64,000 nucleotides of DNA from Fimenecus sp964457415 (GCA_964457415.1 CAYWFB010000001.1:4299-68298); one strand, 5' to 3'. Positions 50,552 to 59,517 are shown, counted from the first letter of the stretch. The notes: generated by a model not told the origin, from the letters alone. Made by a program: numbers and translations.

Positions 50552-51394
50552 TCAATAATCAGCCCTTCCCCAATCTACATTACAGTGTCCATCTTCAATA
50601 TCAAAGGTTATTGTACCTTCATTTCTTGTTGTCAGAACATACCTGTAATTACCATCCAATTTTGCTCCTCTGCCTTTATAAAGGCGTGCTGTATCGTTCT
50701 GTGTTTCATGTTCAATAGATTTATCTGATACAACGGTAAGATATGGATTAACACAATTGAAAAAATCCTGACAAAACTCGCCGGTTCTTCCATGATGAGG
50801 CGCCAATAAAACTGTTGCATTTTTTACTTTTGAGCAAATATCTTCATGATTTTCATCCATCATTCTTTGAAGAATTGATTTCGGATTATCTCCTGTTAAA
50901 ACGAATTTATATCTATATGCATTAACTACTACTATGCTTGAAAAAGTATTTAAATCTTGCTTGGTGGTCCACTGTGATTTAGGTAATATAAACTCAAAAG
51001 AGACGCCCCCATTTGCCGTTTTTTCTGTTGGCAATTCATTCATATTTACGGGCTGATTATATGAAGCATTCATCTTGTTAGCGATGTCTGCTATATTTCT
51101 ATGTATATATGTATTTTGTGTCGGTATAATGTTGAATGCTTCTGTGGGTCTATTTAGAACTCTTGGGTGGAGTTCTGCATATAATTTAGGCAAATCATAA
51201 ATATGGTCTTCGTGAGGGTGTGTGATAATTAGCTCATCAACAGCACCACTATAACCGTTAAAATATTTTCTTTTAATATGTTCTACAATACTTTTATCAG
51301 TTTTGCTACCGACATCTACCAATATATGTTTATTATTTGGTGTAATAATATGACAACAACTACCATGGTCTACATCATAAAAAATTATTTTCAT
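50552..51394 (-). CDS. ComEC-type metallo-beta-lactamase-fold protein 1
   Basis: 280-residue soluble MBL hydrolase. Metal motif HPHEDH at 59-64, preceded by LVDVG, then VVVNAYRYKFVLTGD and APHHGRTGEF, the order seen in the MBL domain of ComEC/Rec2 DNA-uptake proteins, but with no membrane part. Enzymes of this branch act on phosphodiester or nucleotide substrates. Start ATG 51394; AAAGGAG lies just before it. It is last of a four-gene minus-strand operon with two other MBL proteins and a membrane protein. Clearly AT-rich. Confidence 0.85.
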   Translation of the reverse strand: MKIIFYDVDHGSCCHIITPNNKHILVDVGSKTDKSIVEHIKRKYFNGYSGAVDELIITHPHEDHIYDLPKLYAELHPRVLNRPTEAFNIIPTQNTYIHRNIADIANKMNASYNQPVNMNELPTEKTANGGVSFEFILPKSQWTTKQDLNTFSSIVVVNAYRYKFVLTGDNPKSILQRMMDENHEDICSKVKNATVLLAPHHGRTGEFCQDFFNCVNPYLTVVSDKSIEHETQNDTARLYKGRGAKLDGNYRYVLTTRNEGTITFDIEDGHCNVDWGRADY

Positions 51395-51445
51395 AAAACT
51401 ATACTCCTTTAAATATTAATAAGTAAACATACCTTTCATAATTTT

Positions 51446-52465
51446 CTATATACTTCCTATTGGCACATCTATTCTATCTTGTGCTACACAAACTCCATTT
51501 TTCACAAGATAGCATTCTACAAAGTGCTCACCATAAAAATCTGTGTGTTCTTTGTGATGTGTGTTACCGAGCTTAATCTGCCCTCGAATACAGTCTCTTT
51601 CTTCTGCAACTACTCCCACATTTCTGACTTTCCAATAGATATCGTATGGGCACGGACAAGTTGTGCTTTCTATGAAAAAGTCTAGTGATTTATGCCTTCT
51701 TAAATATCCCCTGCTTTTAAGAAAATCAATTAAAAAGAAATCTCTCCAACCATTTTGTGATACTTTACAATTTATTCTTAATCTATATTGTTCTCTTACA
51801 GGAAACATATCTGTTATAAACTGCTCCGTATTTCTAAAAGAAGGACGACAATAACTACTCTTTTCAACAACGGTGCTATCTTCGTTAGCAAATTCGTTTA
51901 ATGTAATGCCATTATCATCAACAGTAAATACAATTGGAGAAGGCTTGCTATCTTTCTTCCGTTTATGTTCCATCGTCACCAAAAACGATACATCTGATGC
52001 AGTGTATTTTTTATATGCATGTTTAGCAATCATGTGTGGCGGAGAAGTATCTTCCGTTATCTCCTTACAAGAAGCAACCATATAGCCATTTTCTTGAGCT
52101 TGTTCTAATAACCACTGTACATTTTCAGTTGGTGTGATAATTCTAGTATCTTTTTCATCTTTTTCGTTTAACCCAGTATGGCTACAATGATGTGGTATAT
52201 CATAAATATCCCATACAAGTTTATCTTCATTTTTATTCTCTTTTGTTATGTCAACTATCTTATCTGAAACTGCATATTGAGTGTCACCCGTAATTAAAAT
52301 GTTCGCTTCGTTATCTCCATAATACAAACGGACTTGCATCACAATTGATGGGTCGTTCTTGTCTTGCACTTCTTCGCTATCATCTGAAAAAGGAGCATGG
52401 ACAAAAATCTCTATTTCATCTTCAGCTCCAGATATTGATAATGTATCTCCTGCATGGACAATCAA
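51446..52465 (-). CDS. MBL protein 2, C-terminal part with AGS-C-like sensor domain (second frame)
   Basis: Continues the MBL fold of the gene at 52486-52926 in the -1 frame: VRLYYGDNEANILITGDTQY and DIYDIPHHCSHTGLNEKDEKD complete the metal site, followed by a PPHMIAKHAYKKY region. The last 140 residues (from CRPSFRNTEQF) contain PYDIYWKVRNVG, RDCIRGQIK and GEHFVECYLVKNGVCVA, which I recognise by recall as AGS-C, the Adenylyl/Guanylyl and SMODS C-terminal sensor domain that normally follows CD-NTases of CBASS systems. The frame is open up to about 52510; the only internal start near its beginning is TTG 52465 without ribosome site, so it is probably made by frameshifting from the upstream part, or the gene is broken. 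Confidence 0.72.
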   Translation of the reverse strand: MIVHAGDTLSISGAEDEIEIFVHAPFSDDSEEVQDKNDPSIVMQVRLYYGDNEANILITGDTQYAVSDKIVDITKENKNEDKLVWDIYDIPHHCSHTGLNEKDEKDTRIITPTENVQWLLEQAQENGYMVASCKEITEDTSPPHMIAKHAYKKYTASDVSFLVTMEHKRKKDSKPSPIVFTVDDNGITLNEFANEDSTVVEKSSYCRPSFRNTEQFITDMFPVREQYRLRINCKVSQNGWRDFFLIDFLKSRGYLRRHKSLDFFIESTTCPCPYDIYWKVRNVGVVAEERDCIRGQIKLGNTHHKEHTDFYGEHFVECYLVKNGVCVAQDRIDVPIGSI

Positions 52466-52485
52466 ATGTTTAACATCATCATACT

Positions 52486-52926
52486 TTATTTCTTCTTTAT
52501 CAATCCATTTTTTAATTCTTCAGGTTCTCCAAATATTCTCACACCATAGCCCGACTTAAATCTATGTCTTGCTTCTTGTCTTATTATTTTCGCATCAGAC
52601 CCATTCTCTAAGTTTGTATCTAATAAGAATGCAGCAGATATCCACAATTCTTCTATCTTCGCTCTTGAATCTGACTGATATTCTTTTGCATAATCCAAGT
52701 AAAAGAATTTGCTGGCACCTTTTGTGTGGTCTTCATGTGCATGCGAAAACATAACAACCTGAAATTCTTGGATTTCTGATAAATCTTTTTTTATATCATA
52801 ACGCTCATCATCTTCTGCGCCTTCATACACATCAGCAAAATCAAATAGTAAGCATTTCCCATTATCTAGTTCCAACAAACTTGTTTCTGCGTTACCAATT
52901 GGGAAAAATGTCAACTTATGTGCCAT
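52486..52926 (-). CDS. MBL protein 2, N-terminal part (first frame)
   Basis: 146 residues: PIGNAETSLLELDNGKCLLFDFAD, then the metal motif HAHEDH at 62-67 and a helical region ending FGEPEELKNGLIKKK. On its own it lacks the second half of the MBL fold. The match to the MBL family continues in the -1 frame from the run A AAA AAT at 52507-52513; joining the two gives a protein of about 493 residues. AGGAGGAG-type ribosome site precedes ATG 52926, 15 bases after the membrane-protein gene. Either programmed -1 frameshifting, a real mutation in an A6 run, or a base-calling error. Confidence 0.75.
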   Translation of the reverse strand: MAHKLTFFPIGNAETSLLELDNGKCLLFDFADVYEGAEDDERYDIKKDLSEIQEFQVVMFSHAHEDHTKGASKFFYLDYAKEYQSDSRAKIEELWISAAFLLDTNLENGSDAKIIRQEARHRFKSGYGVRIFGEPEELKNGLIKKK

Positions 52927-52941
52927 AATTTACTCCTCCTA

Positions 52942-53475
52942 TTAACTTTTTTCCATATAGTTTTTAATTCGTTTATTTATGTAATTTGTTTGCTTTTTAT
53001 AACTAACTACAAAAACTATCATTAACACTAAAAAAGCCACTACAACTAACCAATCATTACTAATTTTATTAATTAAAATATCATGTATTTTCCAATCATA
53101 TAACTTTGCAATCAGTAATGAAAAACCAATAGAAATTGTTGTTCTGTACAAATTATTTGTTTCATTTAACACTTCAATAAATGGTTCGGCTTTTGATGCC
53201 GCAATGTAATCCTTGTAGTCACTTTTTTTAATAAACGGACCGATTGCCTTTATTTTTACTTTTGTTAAAAGAGGTTCTATAATTAGTGAACCTATTCTAC
53301 TTATTATCATTCCAACAAAATAATATATAAAAAGATTTTCTAACAAGCTGCCATTAGCAATTGTAAAACGAGTAGTTTTATCAAGAATATAGCAAAACGC
53401 TATTCCGGGCAACAAATTATTGAATATGTTATATGATGAAATCTTTTCAGATACACTTTTAACAATATCTTCCAT
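52942..53475 (-). CDS. Four-helix membrane protein, possible effector
   Basis: 177 residues with four hydrophobic segments: NLLPGIAFCYIL (about 20-33), LFIYYFVGMIISRIGSLIIEP (48-68), ISIGFSLLIAKLYDW (114-128) and WLVVVAFLVLMIVFVVSY (141-158), and a basic C-terminus. The central soluble loop (about 70-110) is charged. I know similar short proteins (LPG..FCY, SRIGSLIIEP) from defence loci but no function. Its place between two MBL genes, with 15- and 18-base gaps, suggests a membrane partner or pore-forming effector of the MBL system; that is inference. Confidence 0.7.
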   Translation of the reverse strand: MEDIVKSVSEKISSYNIFNNLLPGIAFCYILDKTTRFTIANGSLLENLFIYYFVGMIISRIGSLIIEPLLTKVKIKAIGPFIKKSDYKDYIAASKAEPFIEVLNETNNLYRTTISIGFSLLIAKLYDWKIHDILINKISNDWLVVVAFLVLMIVFVVSYKKQTNYINKRIKNYMEKS

Positions 53476-53493
53476 ACAAAAACCTCCGCGTTT

Positions 53494-54630
53494 TTAATAA
53501 TTAACGACTAAGTGCACTGCACTTCCACAATCTTCTGTCACAATAAATGGATAACGATTATTAAACATCAAATTTTTAATTACTTTAGAATGTGGATGAC
53601 GATATTTATTACTCCTACCTACAGAAATAACAAAAAATGAATTTAGTGTTGAAAAACAACTATTATAATTATGGCTAGAACCATGATGTGGAATTTGCAA
53701 ACAACCTATTTGATTCCATTGTTTCAAATACATATCTTTTAAATCCTCAAACTGTTGTTTTTTTGAAGCATCATAATCACCCGTATATAAACAACCGGAA
53801 GGTTTAATACAATATTTACAATAATGTCTGCAAAAGTTATTAGGCTGTGCAACCTGATATCCACCGTGTTGGATTGGACCTGAAAAAAGTGTCATCGAGT
53901 TCGTGTTATGGTCTCCGTCAATTTCTTGATAAGCTTTTTTTATTTTTTTCTTATTATCATTATTTTCATTCCATAAATTTTGTAAATTTCTCAATCCTTC
54001 AAATTCAAATCCAAAAGCAATTTCTAATTTTTCTTTTAATAATTCTGTTCTTTCCTTGTTCTTAAAATTAAATGGAATATAACACCAATCCTTTAACAAT
54101 CCTATTTTTGTTCTTTCAATAACGCCATTCACATTTTCTCCAGAATAAATAGGTTTAGCACGCAACTGATTGGAGACGTCATATCTAACTTCCTCTCCAT
54201 AAGGAATAATTGGGAATAACATCGGCCGCGACTCGCCCAAATCGATGCTGTCTAATGCATGCCTTGGATTATCAACAAACAAATTCACAAAAGAATCTTT
54301 TTTAACCCCATTTATAAGATTACTAACTAACACAATATTCTTTTCATCTTCATTCATCAAGGGAAAGAAAATATTTTTAACATTACAATATTTCAACAAA
54401 TATTTTAATCCGTTGATATGGTCGTTATGCAAATGAGAAATAAAAACAGCATGAATAATTTCATCCTTATCAAATATTGCTCTAATTTCTGCTTCCACCC
54501 ATTTAACATCCGTAGACGAACCACAATCGTAAACAATATTAACCTTTTTATTATTAGATAACAGACCATCAAATTGTTCGCAATAAAAGGCACCTTGTCC
54601 GACAGGCAAAAAACTTCTTATCATTCTCAT
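53494..54630 (-). CDS. ComEC-type metallo-beta-lactamase-fold protein 3
   Basis: 378 residues from ATG 54630 (MRMIRSFLPVGQGAFY) with GAGAAGGTG upstream; 54648 is an alternative. The metal motif HLHNDH is at 66-71; later elements are NTNSMTLFSG, GCLYTGDYD, QIPHHGSSHNYNS and VGRSNKYRHPHSKVI, the complete ComEC/Rec2 MBL set. A Cys-rich insert (CRHYCKYCIKPSGC) of about 15 residues before the GDYD strand could bind a metal and is unusual. First gene of the four-gene MBL operon; the spacer upstream is AT-rich. Confidence 0.82.
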   Translation of the reverse strand: MRMIRSFLPVGQGAFYCEQFDGLLSNNKKVNIVYDCGSSTDVKWVEAEIRAIFDKDEIIHAVFISHLHNDHINGLKYLLKYCNVKNIFFPLMNEDEKNIVLVSNLINGVKKDSFVNLFVDNPRHALDSIDLGESRPMLFPIIPYGEEVRYDVSNQLRAKPIYSGENVNGVIERTKIGLLKDWCYIPFNFKNKERTELLKEKLEIAFGFEFEGLRNLQNLWNENNDNKKKIKKAYQEIDGDHNTNSMTLFSGPIQHGGYQVAQPNNFCRHYCKYCIKPSGCLYTGDYDASKKQQFEDLKDMYLKQWNQIGCLQIPHHGSSHNYNSCFSTLNSFFVISVGRSNKYRHPHSKVIKNLMFNNRYPFIVTEDCGSAVHLVVNY

Positions 54631-54842
54631 AGTACAACACCTTCTCATATTCTATAAATTTATAAAATCCTAATATAATATAAATCGAAATTAAGATTCC
54701 TTTTGTGACAAAATATTACAAACTTTTTCATCATAAAGCAAACAAAACACTTTACCTTTACGTTCAAATTACATTTATAAACAAATTGGTGCTTACCATT
54801 GTTTATAGCGGTAGAATTACTGCTATACCAAGTGGATATAAA

Positions 54843-54879
54843 AATTAAAGGTGTTAGCCAATGGTTAACACCTTTAATT
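54843..54879 (-). terminator. Long perfect hairpin
   Basis: 14-base perfect stem (54843-54856 with 54866-54879), extended towards a 3-base loop by further pairs; on the minus strand followed by a T-rich tract. Likely end of the helicase transcript. The spacer 54631-54842 holds no gene that I can support. Confidence 0.7.
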
Positions 54880-54975
54880 CATTGATTCAATTATAAGTCT
54901 TGTGCTGAATTTGAAGTCTTGCAGAAAACTTTCCCTTTCCGCGATACTGATAAGGTCTTCATTACAGATAAACAT
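54874..54975 (-). CDS. Small open frame, 33 codons, possible remnant
   Basis: Minus-strand frame MFICNEDLISIAERESFL followed by QDFKFSTRLIIESMN, ending inside the 54843-54879 hairpin. The composition looks like the C-terminal end of a real protein, yet there is no clear ribosome site. It could be a tail left by a deleted gene between the helicase and the MBL operon. Confidence 0.2.
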   Translation of the reverse strand: MFICNEDLISIAERESFLQDFKFSTRLIIESMN

Positions 54976-55056
54976 TTTCAAGCATTTCTATATATTTGTA
55001 CTACTTTCGCAGCACAAATGTATATCACACATTTTTGCATAAGTTTAGCTAATCTC

Positions 55057-57531
55057 TCAACTTTTAATATTTCTTATATACCTGCAACCATAGTTTCTGT
55101 AATTTGAACACCCAAAAAACTCACCGTATGGACCAGAACGTTTTACTAATCGACCACCACACAAAGGACATTCATATTGTTCTTTCTTCATACTATCACC
55201 ATACCTCAACTGCAGTTCTTTTACAAAATCAGATTCCTGCTTATCAACAGTCACCAAAATTGCTTTTTCTTTAGCCCTCGTCATTGCTACATAAAACAAT
55301 CGGCGTTCCTCAGCAAATGGATACTGGTCACAGTTATCAAGAAGCAATTCAAGAATTGCCGCCTCCTGAACTTTACTCGGAAATCCCATTCGAGATTTTT
55401 TATTATTAATAATAAACACGTAATCTGCCTGCAACCCCTTAGATTTATGTGCTGTAATAAAGTTCATTTTTAGGTCATGACGATTTTTATAAACAACATC
55501 AATCAAGCCACTAATGTTATTATATTTGCAATCAAACAAACCATTTTCACTAAGTAATTTACTATCAAAAGTGTACCGTCCAATAAAGAATACTGAACTC
55601 CCTTTGGGTAAATCATCTAATCTTGAGGCCATAAACTCTATAGCAAATTTATCTGTATAACCAGTTACCTGACCTAATACAAAACTTTTTGAATCAATAT
55701 TTCCTTTGATTGATTTTTTTATCTGAATGGGATTTTGCATTATAAAATTGCCACTTATTTCAATAAGTTGCTGACTGAAACGATATGTAGTTTCTATTTT
55801 GCTTAATTCCGTTGCACCCCAATATTTTTCAAAGTTCAGTATATATCCTATATCACTACCTGCAAAACGATATATGCTCTGCCAGTCGTCTCCAACACAG
55901 AACAAATCAAAATCTTGTGAATCACGCAATGCTTTAAGTAATGAATACCTCGCCTTTGAAATATCCTGGTATTCATCGACAATTACACATTTATATGGAC
56001 TGTAGTATTTCTTTTCATTGACATATTGCGTTGCAAGATTAATCATATCATTAAAATCAATCTCGTTATTTTGTTTTAAATAATCACAATAAGCATTGAA
56101 AATAGGCTCAATTAAATTAAGTATTGTAAAATTGCTTTGGGCGTTGCTATTACCAACATTTAATTGTCTAACAGTACTAATCGTATATCCATTACTTTTA
56201 ATAAGATTTATCACTGTCTCAAATAATTCAATAATACCATCAAGAATCGAAGGCTCCGTTGCAAGTTGAGACCATAATTCCTGTGCAGATTTCGGGTTTA
56301 ATTCAACACCATTTTCTTTGAGTTTTTTCTTAAGATTATCTAGCAAAGTCCCCTCAAACTTTTCATAAGCATAACACTCTATCATTGTCGTGTTATTTGC
56401 CTCATGTAATTCTCTCTTCCAATTCATTGACTCTTGATAAACCTGAGTTGCGGTCTTACCTTTTGAGCCGTTGAAATATGCTGGAACCTCACCATTTTTG
56501 TTTATACCAAAATATTCAATATAAATATTATACTTTGGAAGGTGAAAATCTGGTTGATATTGCGTATTCTCTTTTGTGCGAGTATCTATCCCATAAGGGC
56601 ATTCATAAATATACTCCACTCCGTTTTGAGCAAGAAAATTTGCAATATCCATTTCACCATAACTTTTTACTATTTCATTACTTACGGTCGTAGGTGGATT
56701 CAGTTTTAAGTAATCTTCGTATTCTGCACGTGTCTGAAAGTCAAATTCGGATTTTGCAACTACTCGATTATAGAGCAAATATAAGCTCAAAAGTTGAAGA
56801 TATGCATCTGACTCCATTAAATCAGATATTTTTTCTTTTATGAACTTACGCAAATTAAGTTGAGTTATCTTAGGTGCAATACCATTAAATTCCGTAATAA
56901 TATTCAGTCCCAATTTGTGAAATGTAGAAGCTGCAATTTCATATCCTGTTTCTTTATTTATTCTCTGACACATTTCACTTGCAGAAGCGTTTGTGAAAGA
57001 TAAGACAAGAATATCTTCTGGCTTATATTGCTTTGTTTTCAATAAAAATTTAATTTTTCCAACAACAGTAGTTGTTTTACCAGTTCCTGCCCCGGCGATT
57101 ACCAAATGGTTATGTGCATCTTTCAGGATGCATGTCATTTGTTGCTTATCCAACCTGTGTCCTTCAACATCACCTATGAGCGTATACGCATTTTGAATTT
57201 TTAATTCTGCAATTCGATTATTGTGAGTTTGTATTCGATGTTTTAATTGTTTTAGTGCATCTTGAATGGCTATCCTTTGAGTTAAAAAAGAATTGAAATT
57301 ATTTGCCTTTTTAATTGTTTTTATATTAAATAATGAAATTTCATTTAACAATTCCGAATATTGCAATTGCCATTCTTCAGCTTTAGAGGGTTCAATAAAG
57401 TCATCATTATTAAACAAGCTTGAAATTTCTTTTAAAGCAAAAGAAATCCGTGCGATATAACTATCACACAAATCATTTCGTTCTTTTATTTTTGCTTTGT
57501 GTCGTTCAATCAGTTTTTTAATAAAACCCAT
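55057..57531 (-). CDS. UvrD/HelIV-type superfamily 1 helicase with nuclease-like insert and zinc finger
   Basis: 824 residues. Coiled N-terminus, Walker A GAGTGKTT (147-154), LSFTNASASEM, then an insert with QYQPDFHLPKYNIYIEYFG that has the spacing of a PD-(D/E)XK-type nuclease core, DEYQD, VGDDWQSIYRFAGS, TYRFSQ, THKSKGLQADYV-like HKSKGLQAD and MTRAKE helicase motifs, and a C-terminal topoisomerase-type zinc finger (CPLCGGRL ... FFGCSNYRNYGC). This is the HelD/HelIV branch, often found in defence islands. The start ATG 57531 has weak GGAGCACTT upstream. It follows a deformylase-like gene by 22 bases and may act on invading or damaged DNA. Confidence 0.88.
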   Translation of the reverse strand: MGFIKKLIERHKAKIKERNDLCDSYIARISFALKEISSLFNNDDFIEPSKAEEWQLQYSELLNEISLFNIKTIKKANNFNSFLTQRIAIQDALKQLKHRIQTHNNRIAELKIQNAYTLIGDVEGHRLDKQQMTCILKDAHNHLVIAGAGTGKTTTVVGKIKFLLKTKQYKPEDILVLSFTNASASEMCQRINKETGYEIAASTFHKLGLNIITEFNGIAPKITQLNLRKFIKEKISDLMESDAYLQLLSLYLLYNRVVAKSEFDFQTRAEYEDYLKLNPPTTVSNEIVKSYGEMDIANFLAQNGVEYIYECPYGIDTRTKENTQYQPDFHLPKYNIYIEYFGINKNGEVPAYFNGSKGKTATQVYQESMNWKRELHEANNTTMIECYAYEKFEGTLLDNLKKKLKENGVELNPKSAQELWSQLATEPSILDGIIELFETVINLIKSNGYTISTVRQLNVGNSNAQSNFTILNLIEPIFNAYCDYLKQNNEIDFNDMINLATQYVNEKKYYSPYKCVIVDEYQDISKARYSLLKALRDSQDFDLFCVGDDWQSIYRFAGSDIGYILNFEKYWGATELSKIETTYRFSQQLIEISGNFIMQNPIQIKKSIKGNIDSKSFVLGQVTGYTDKFAIEFMASRLDDLPKGSSVFFIGRYTFDSKLLSENGLFDCKYNNISGLIDVVYKNRHDLKMNFITAHKSKGLQADYVFIINNKKSRMGFPSKVQEAAILELLLDNCDQYPFAEERRLFYVAMTRAKEKAILVTVDKQESDFVKELQLRYGDSMKKEQYECPLCGGRLVKRSGPYGEFFGCSNYRNYGCRYIRNIKS

Positions 57532-57553
57532 AAGTGCTCCAAAATCTAATTAA

Positions 57554-57967
57554 TTATATTAATATCCCATCACAATGGTCGATTTCGTGCTGAATTATTT
57601 GTGCTGTCCACCCGGTGAAAGTTTTGATTTGGATTTGGAATTCAGCTGTCTGCCACTGCACTTTTATGCTCTTGAAACGATTACACTTACGTGGGCTACC
57701 AAGTAATGAAAGGCATCCCTCTTCTGTTTCATAAGGCTCTGATTTCTTAATGATTTCAGGATTGAACATAGTCATATATGTACCATCATTATCAAAACAG
57801 ATAATGCGTTTATGAACACCAATCATATTAGCAGCCATACCAACACAACCTTCAGCATTAGCAATAAGTGTGTCAAGCAAATCCTGTGCCACCTGCAAAT
57901 CTTCAATTGTAGCCTTCTCCGATTTCATTGCCAACAAAATCGGGTCATGAATTACTTCTTTAATCAT
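57554..57967 (-). CDS. Peptide deformylase-like protein (variant motif 1)
   Basis: 137 residues. Metal motifs are intact: EGCLS at 83-87 (ligand Cys85) and QHEIDH (His127, Glu128, His131). Motif 1, normally GxGxAAxQ, reads CVGMAANM, so the oxyanion Gln is Met. Such short variants are common in Clostridia beside a housekeeping Def. It may still remove N-formyl groups or have another amidase substrate. GGAGTAAC precedes ATG 57967. Its position in a defence-like block, 22 bases before the helicase, is notable. Confidence 0.85.
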   Translation of the reverse strand: MIKEVIHDPILLAMKSEKATIEDLQVAQDLLDTLIANAEGCVGMAANMIGVHKRIICFDNDGTYMTMFNPEIIKKSEPYETEEGCLSLLGSPRKCNRFKSIKVQWQTAEFQIQIKTFTGWTAQIIQHEIDHCDGILI

Positions 57968-58097
57968 TGTTACTCCTTGTTTATCTTATGCAACAGATTT
58001 TTGCATAAGAGTCTATGACTATATTTTTATTATAATTAGGCACAAAAACGAACTTTTTGATATCTTTATGTTGTTGGCGCAATCAAAGTGTTGCAAT

Positions 58098-59006
58098 TTA
58101 TTTTTTCTTAAAACTTTCCCTTTTTAATGTTCTTTCATCTATAATCCTACGCTTTACAGCTTCACAGATACTACTAAGGTCTGGCATTAAACGAAACGTA
58201 TTGTATCCTAATGTGTCAAGATACTGTATAAGTTCATCACGCAAATCCTTATGAATTCTAATCACATGAGAGTTGTTTTGAAGGATGCGCAAATGCTCAT
58301 CTTTATCTAATGTGTAAGGGAACATAAATAATCCTTGTTGCATAATAATTCTCTGATTTGATTGGTTCGGATCAATAAATAAAATTGCATGATTCTTGAT
58401 TTTTTTCTCTTTGTCATTAGAATTTTCAATTGTATCAGTAAACCCATCAAGAGACCATATACTCCTATGTAATTTATTATCTCCAAACAAGTCAGTTACA
58501 CTATCAATACATTGACTTGCTTTTTTTGACAGTGAATCTGTTTTCGTCCATTTCATGTTATGTATTTCATCATTCAAAGGAATAGACGAAACACATAAAT
58601 TTTCTTTTAAAGAAGCATATCTTACATAATAATATGTTTTATCATCTTTTTCTTTATATTTGGGTCCTTTAGGCATATATAATGCAAAAGAAAGGGCAAT
58701 AAACGGATTTCGCGTGAAGTCGAGCAATCTCGTAGGCAAGCCAAAATGCTGAGCATATGACATGAAGTCTATGGGCGTATTTGCGCGAAAATAATTGCTA
58801 CCATACTTTTCAAAATCATGAAGCAACTCATTTTCAACATCTGCATAGTCTTTATCACGAATAACATTAGGAAACAACTCATCTTGCTTACCGTATCCTC
58901 TAAATACATAATCGCCATTACGAGCTAAAGCATTTAGTCTATCTATTACACCTTCAATACCGTCTTGTGTCTCTATAGTATTCAAATCAATATTATCTAC
59001 CTTCAT
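58098..59006 (-). CDS. FRG-domain protein
   Basis: About 302 residues with the FRG signature YVFRGYGKQ (Phe35-Arg36-Gly37) followed by ELFPNVIRD and a conserved QHFGLPTRLLDFTRNPFIALSFA block, the core of the FRG domain (PF08867 type). FRG proteins are frequent in phage-defence and mobile loci; a nucleotide or RNA-linked activity has been suggested but not settled. ATG 59006 (MKVDNIDLNTIE) with a G-rich site upstream is preferred over 59039. Strongly AT-rich. No partner gene overlaps it. Confidence 0.85.
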   Translation of the reverse strand: MKVDNIDLNTIETQDGIEGVIDRLNALARNGDYVFRGYGKQDELFPNVIRDKDYADVENELLHDFEKYGSNYFRANTPIDFMSYAQHFGLPTRLLDFTRNPFIALSFALYMPKGPKYKEKDDKTYYYVRYASLKENLCVSSIPLNDEIHNMKWTKTDSLSKKASQCIDSVTDLFGDNKLHRSIWSLDGFTDTIENSNDKEKKIKNHAILFIDPNQSNQRIIMQQGLFMFPYTLDKDEHLRILQNNSHVIRIHKDLRDELIQYLDTLGYNTFRLMPDLSSICEAVKRRIIDERTLKRESFKKK

Positions 59007-59114
59007 CTTTAATCCCCCCGTATTTTTGCATAAAAGCATATCAATCAGTTCCTACACTCCGCAAATCATTTTTACCAAATATCTTGTATCAAAGCAATAA
59101 ATAAAACCTTTTTA

Positions 59115-59501
59115 TCATTGTGCACCTTTAATAATCTTTTCAAGGATTTCTTTATCTGCTGGGCAAAAGTTGTATTTTGGGCTTTCTGCAGGAGTAATCC
59201 ACTTAATATCGTTGTTTTCAAGCTTTTGCGGCGCACTTTCAGCAATTATTGCGTTGAACAATGTTAAGTGCACTGTGACGTCTGGATACTCATGAACCAC
59301 GTCCATAAATACATCGGCAACAGAAAGCGTTATTGACAATTCTTCCTGACACTCGCGAACGAGTGCCTGTTCTTTTGTTTCACCAGGTTCGACCTTACCA
59401 CCGACAAATTCCCAAAGTAAACCACGTGCTTTATGTACAGGTCGTTGACAAATCATAAACTTATCATTATCCCATATTAATGCTGCAACTACTTCCACCA
59501 T
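59115..59501 (-). CDS. MutT-type NUDIX hydrolase
   Basis: 128 residues with the complete Nudix box from Gly34 to Leu55 (GGKVEPGE ... RECQEEL). Length and the N-terminal VVAALIWDNDKFMICQR fit MutT/8-oxo-dGTP diphosphatases. It would clean the nucleotide pool or hydrolyse a nucleotide signal. It starts 16 bases after the metallopeptidase gene in the run downstream of hsdR. Confidence 0.88.
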   Translation of the reverse strand: MVEVVAALIWDNDKFMICQRPVHKARGLLWEFVGGKVEPGETKEQALVRECQEELSITLSVADVFMDVVHEYPDVTVHLTLFNAIIAESAPQKLENNDIKWITPAESPKYNFCPADKEILEKIIKGAQ

Positions 59502-59517
59502 ATATTCAACCTACTTT

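Noticed and set aside
54919..55107. Plus-strand open frame of 62 codons
   Set aside because: Antisense to the helicase 3' end and spacer, no ribosome site, unlikely composition.
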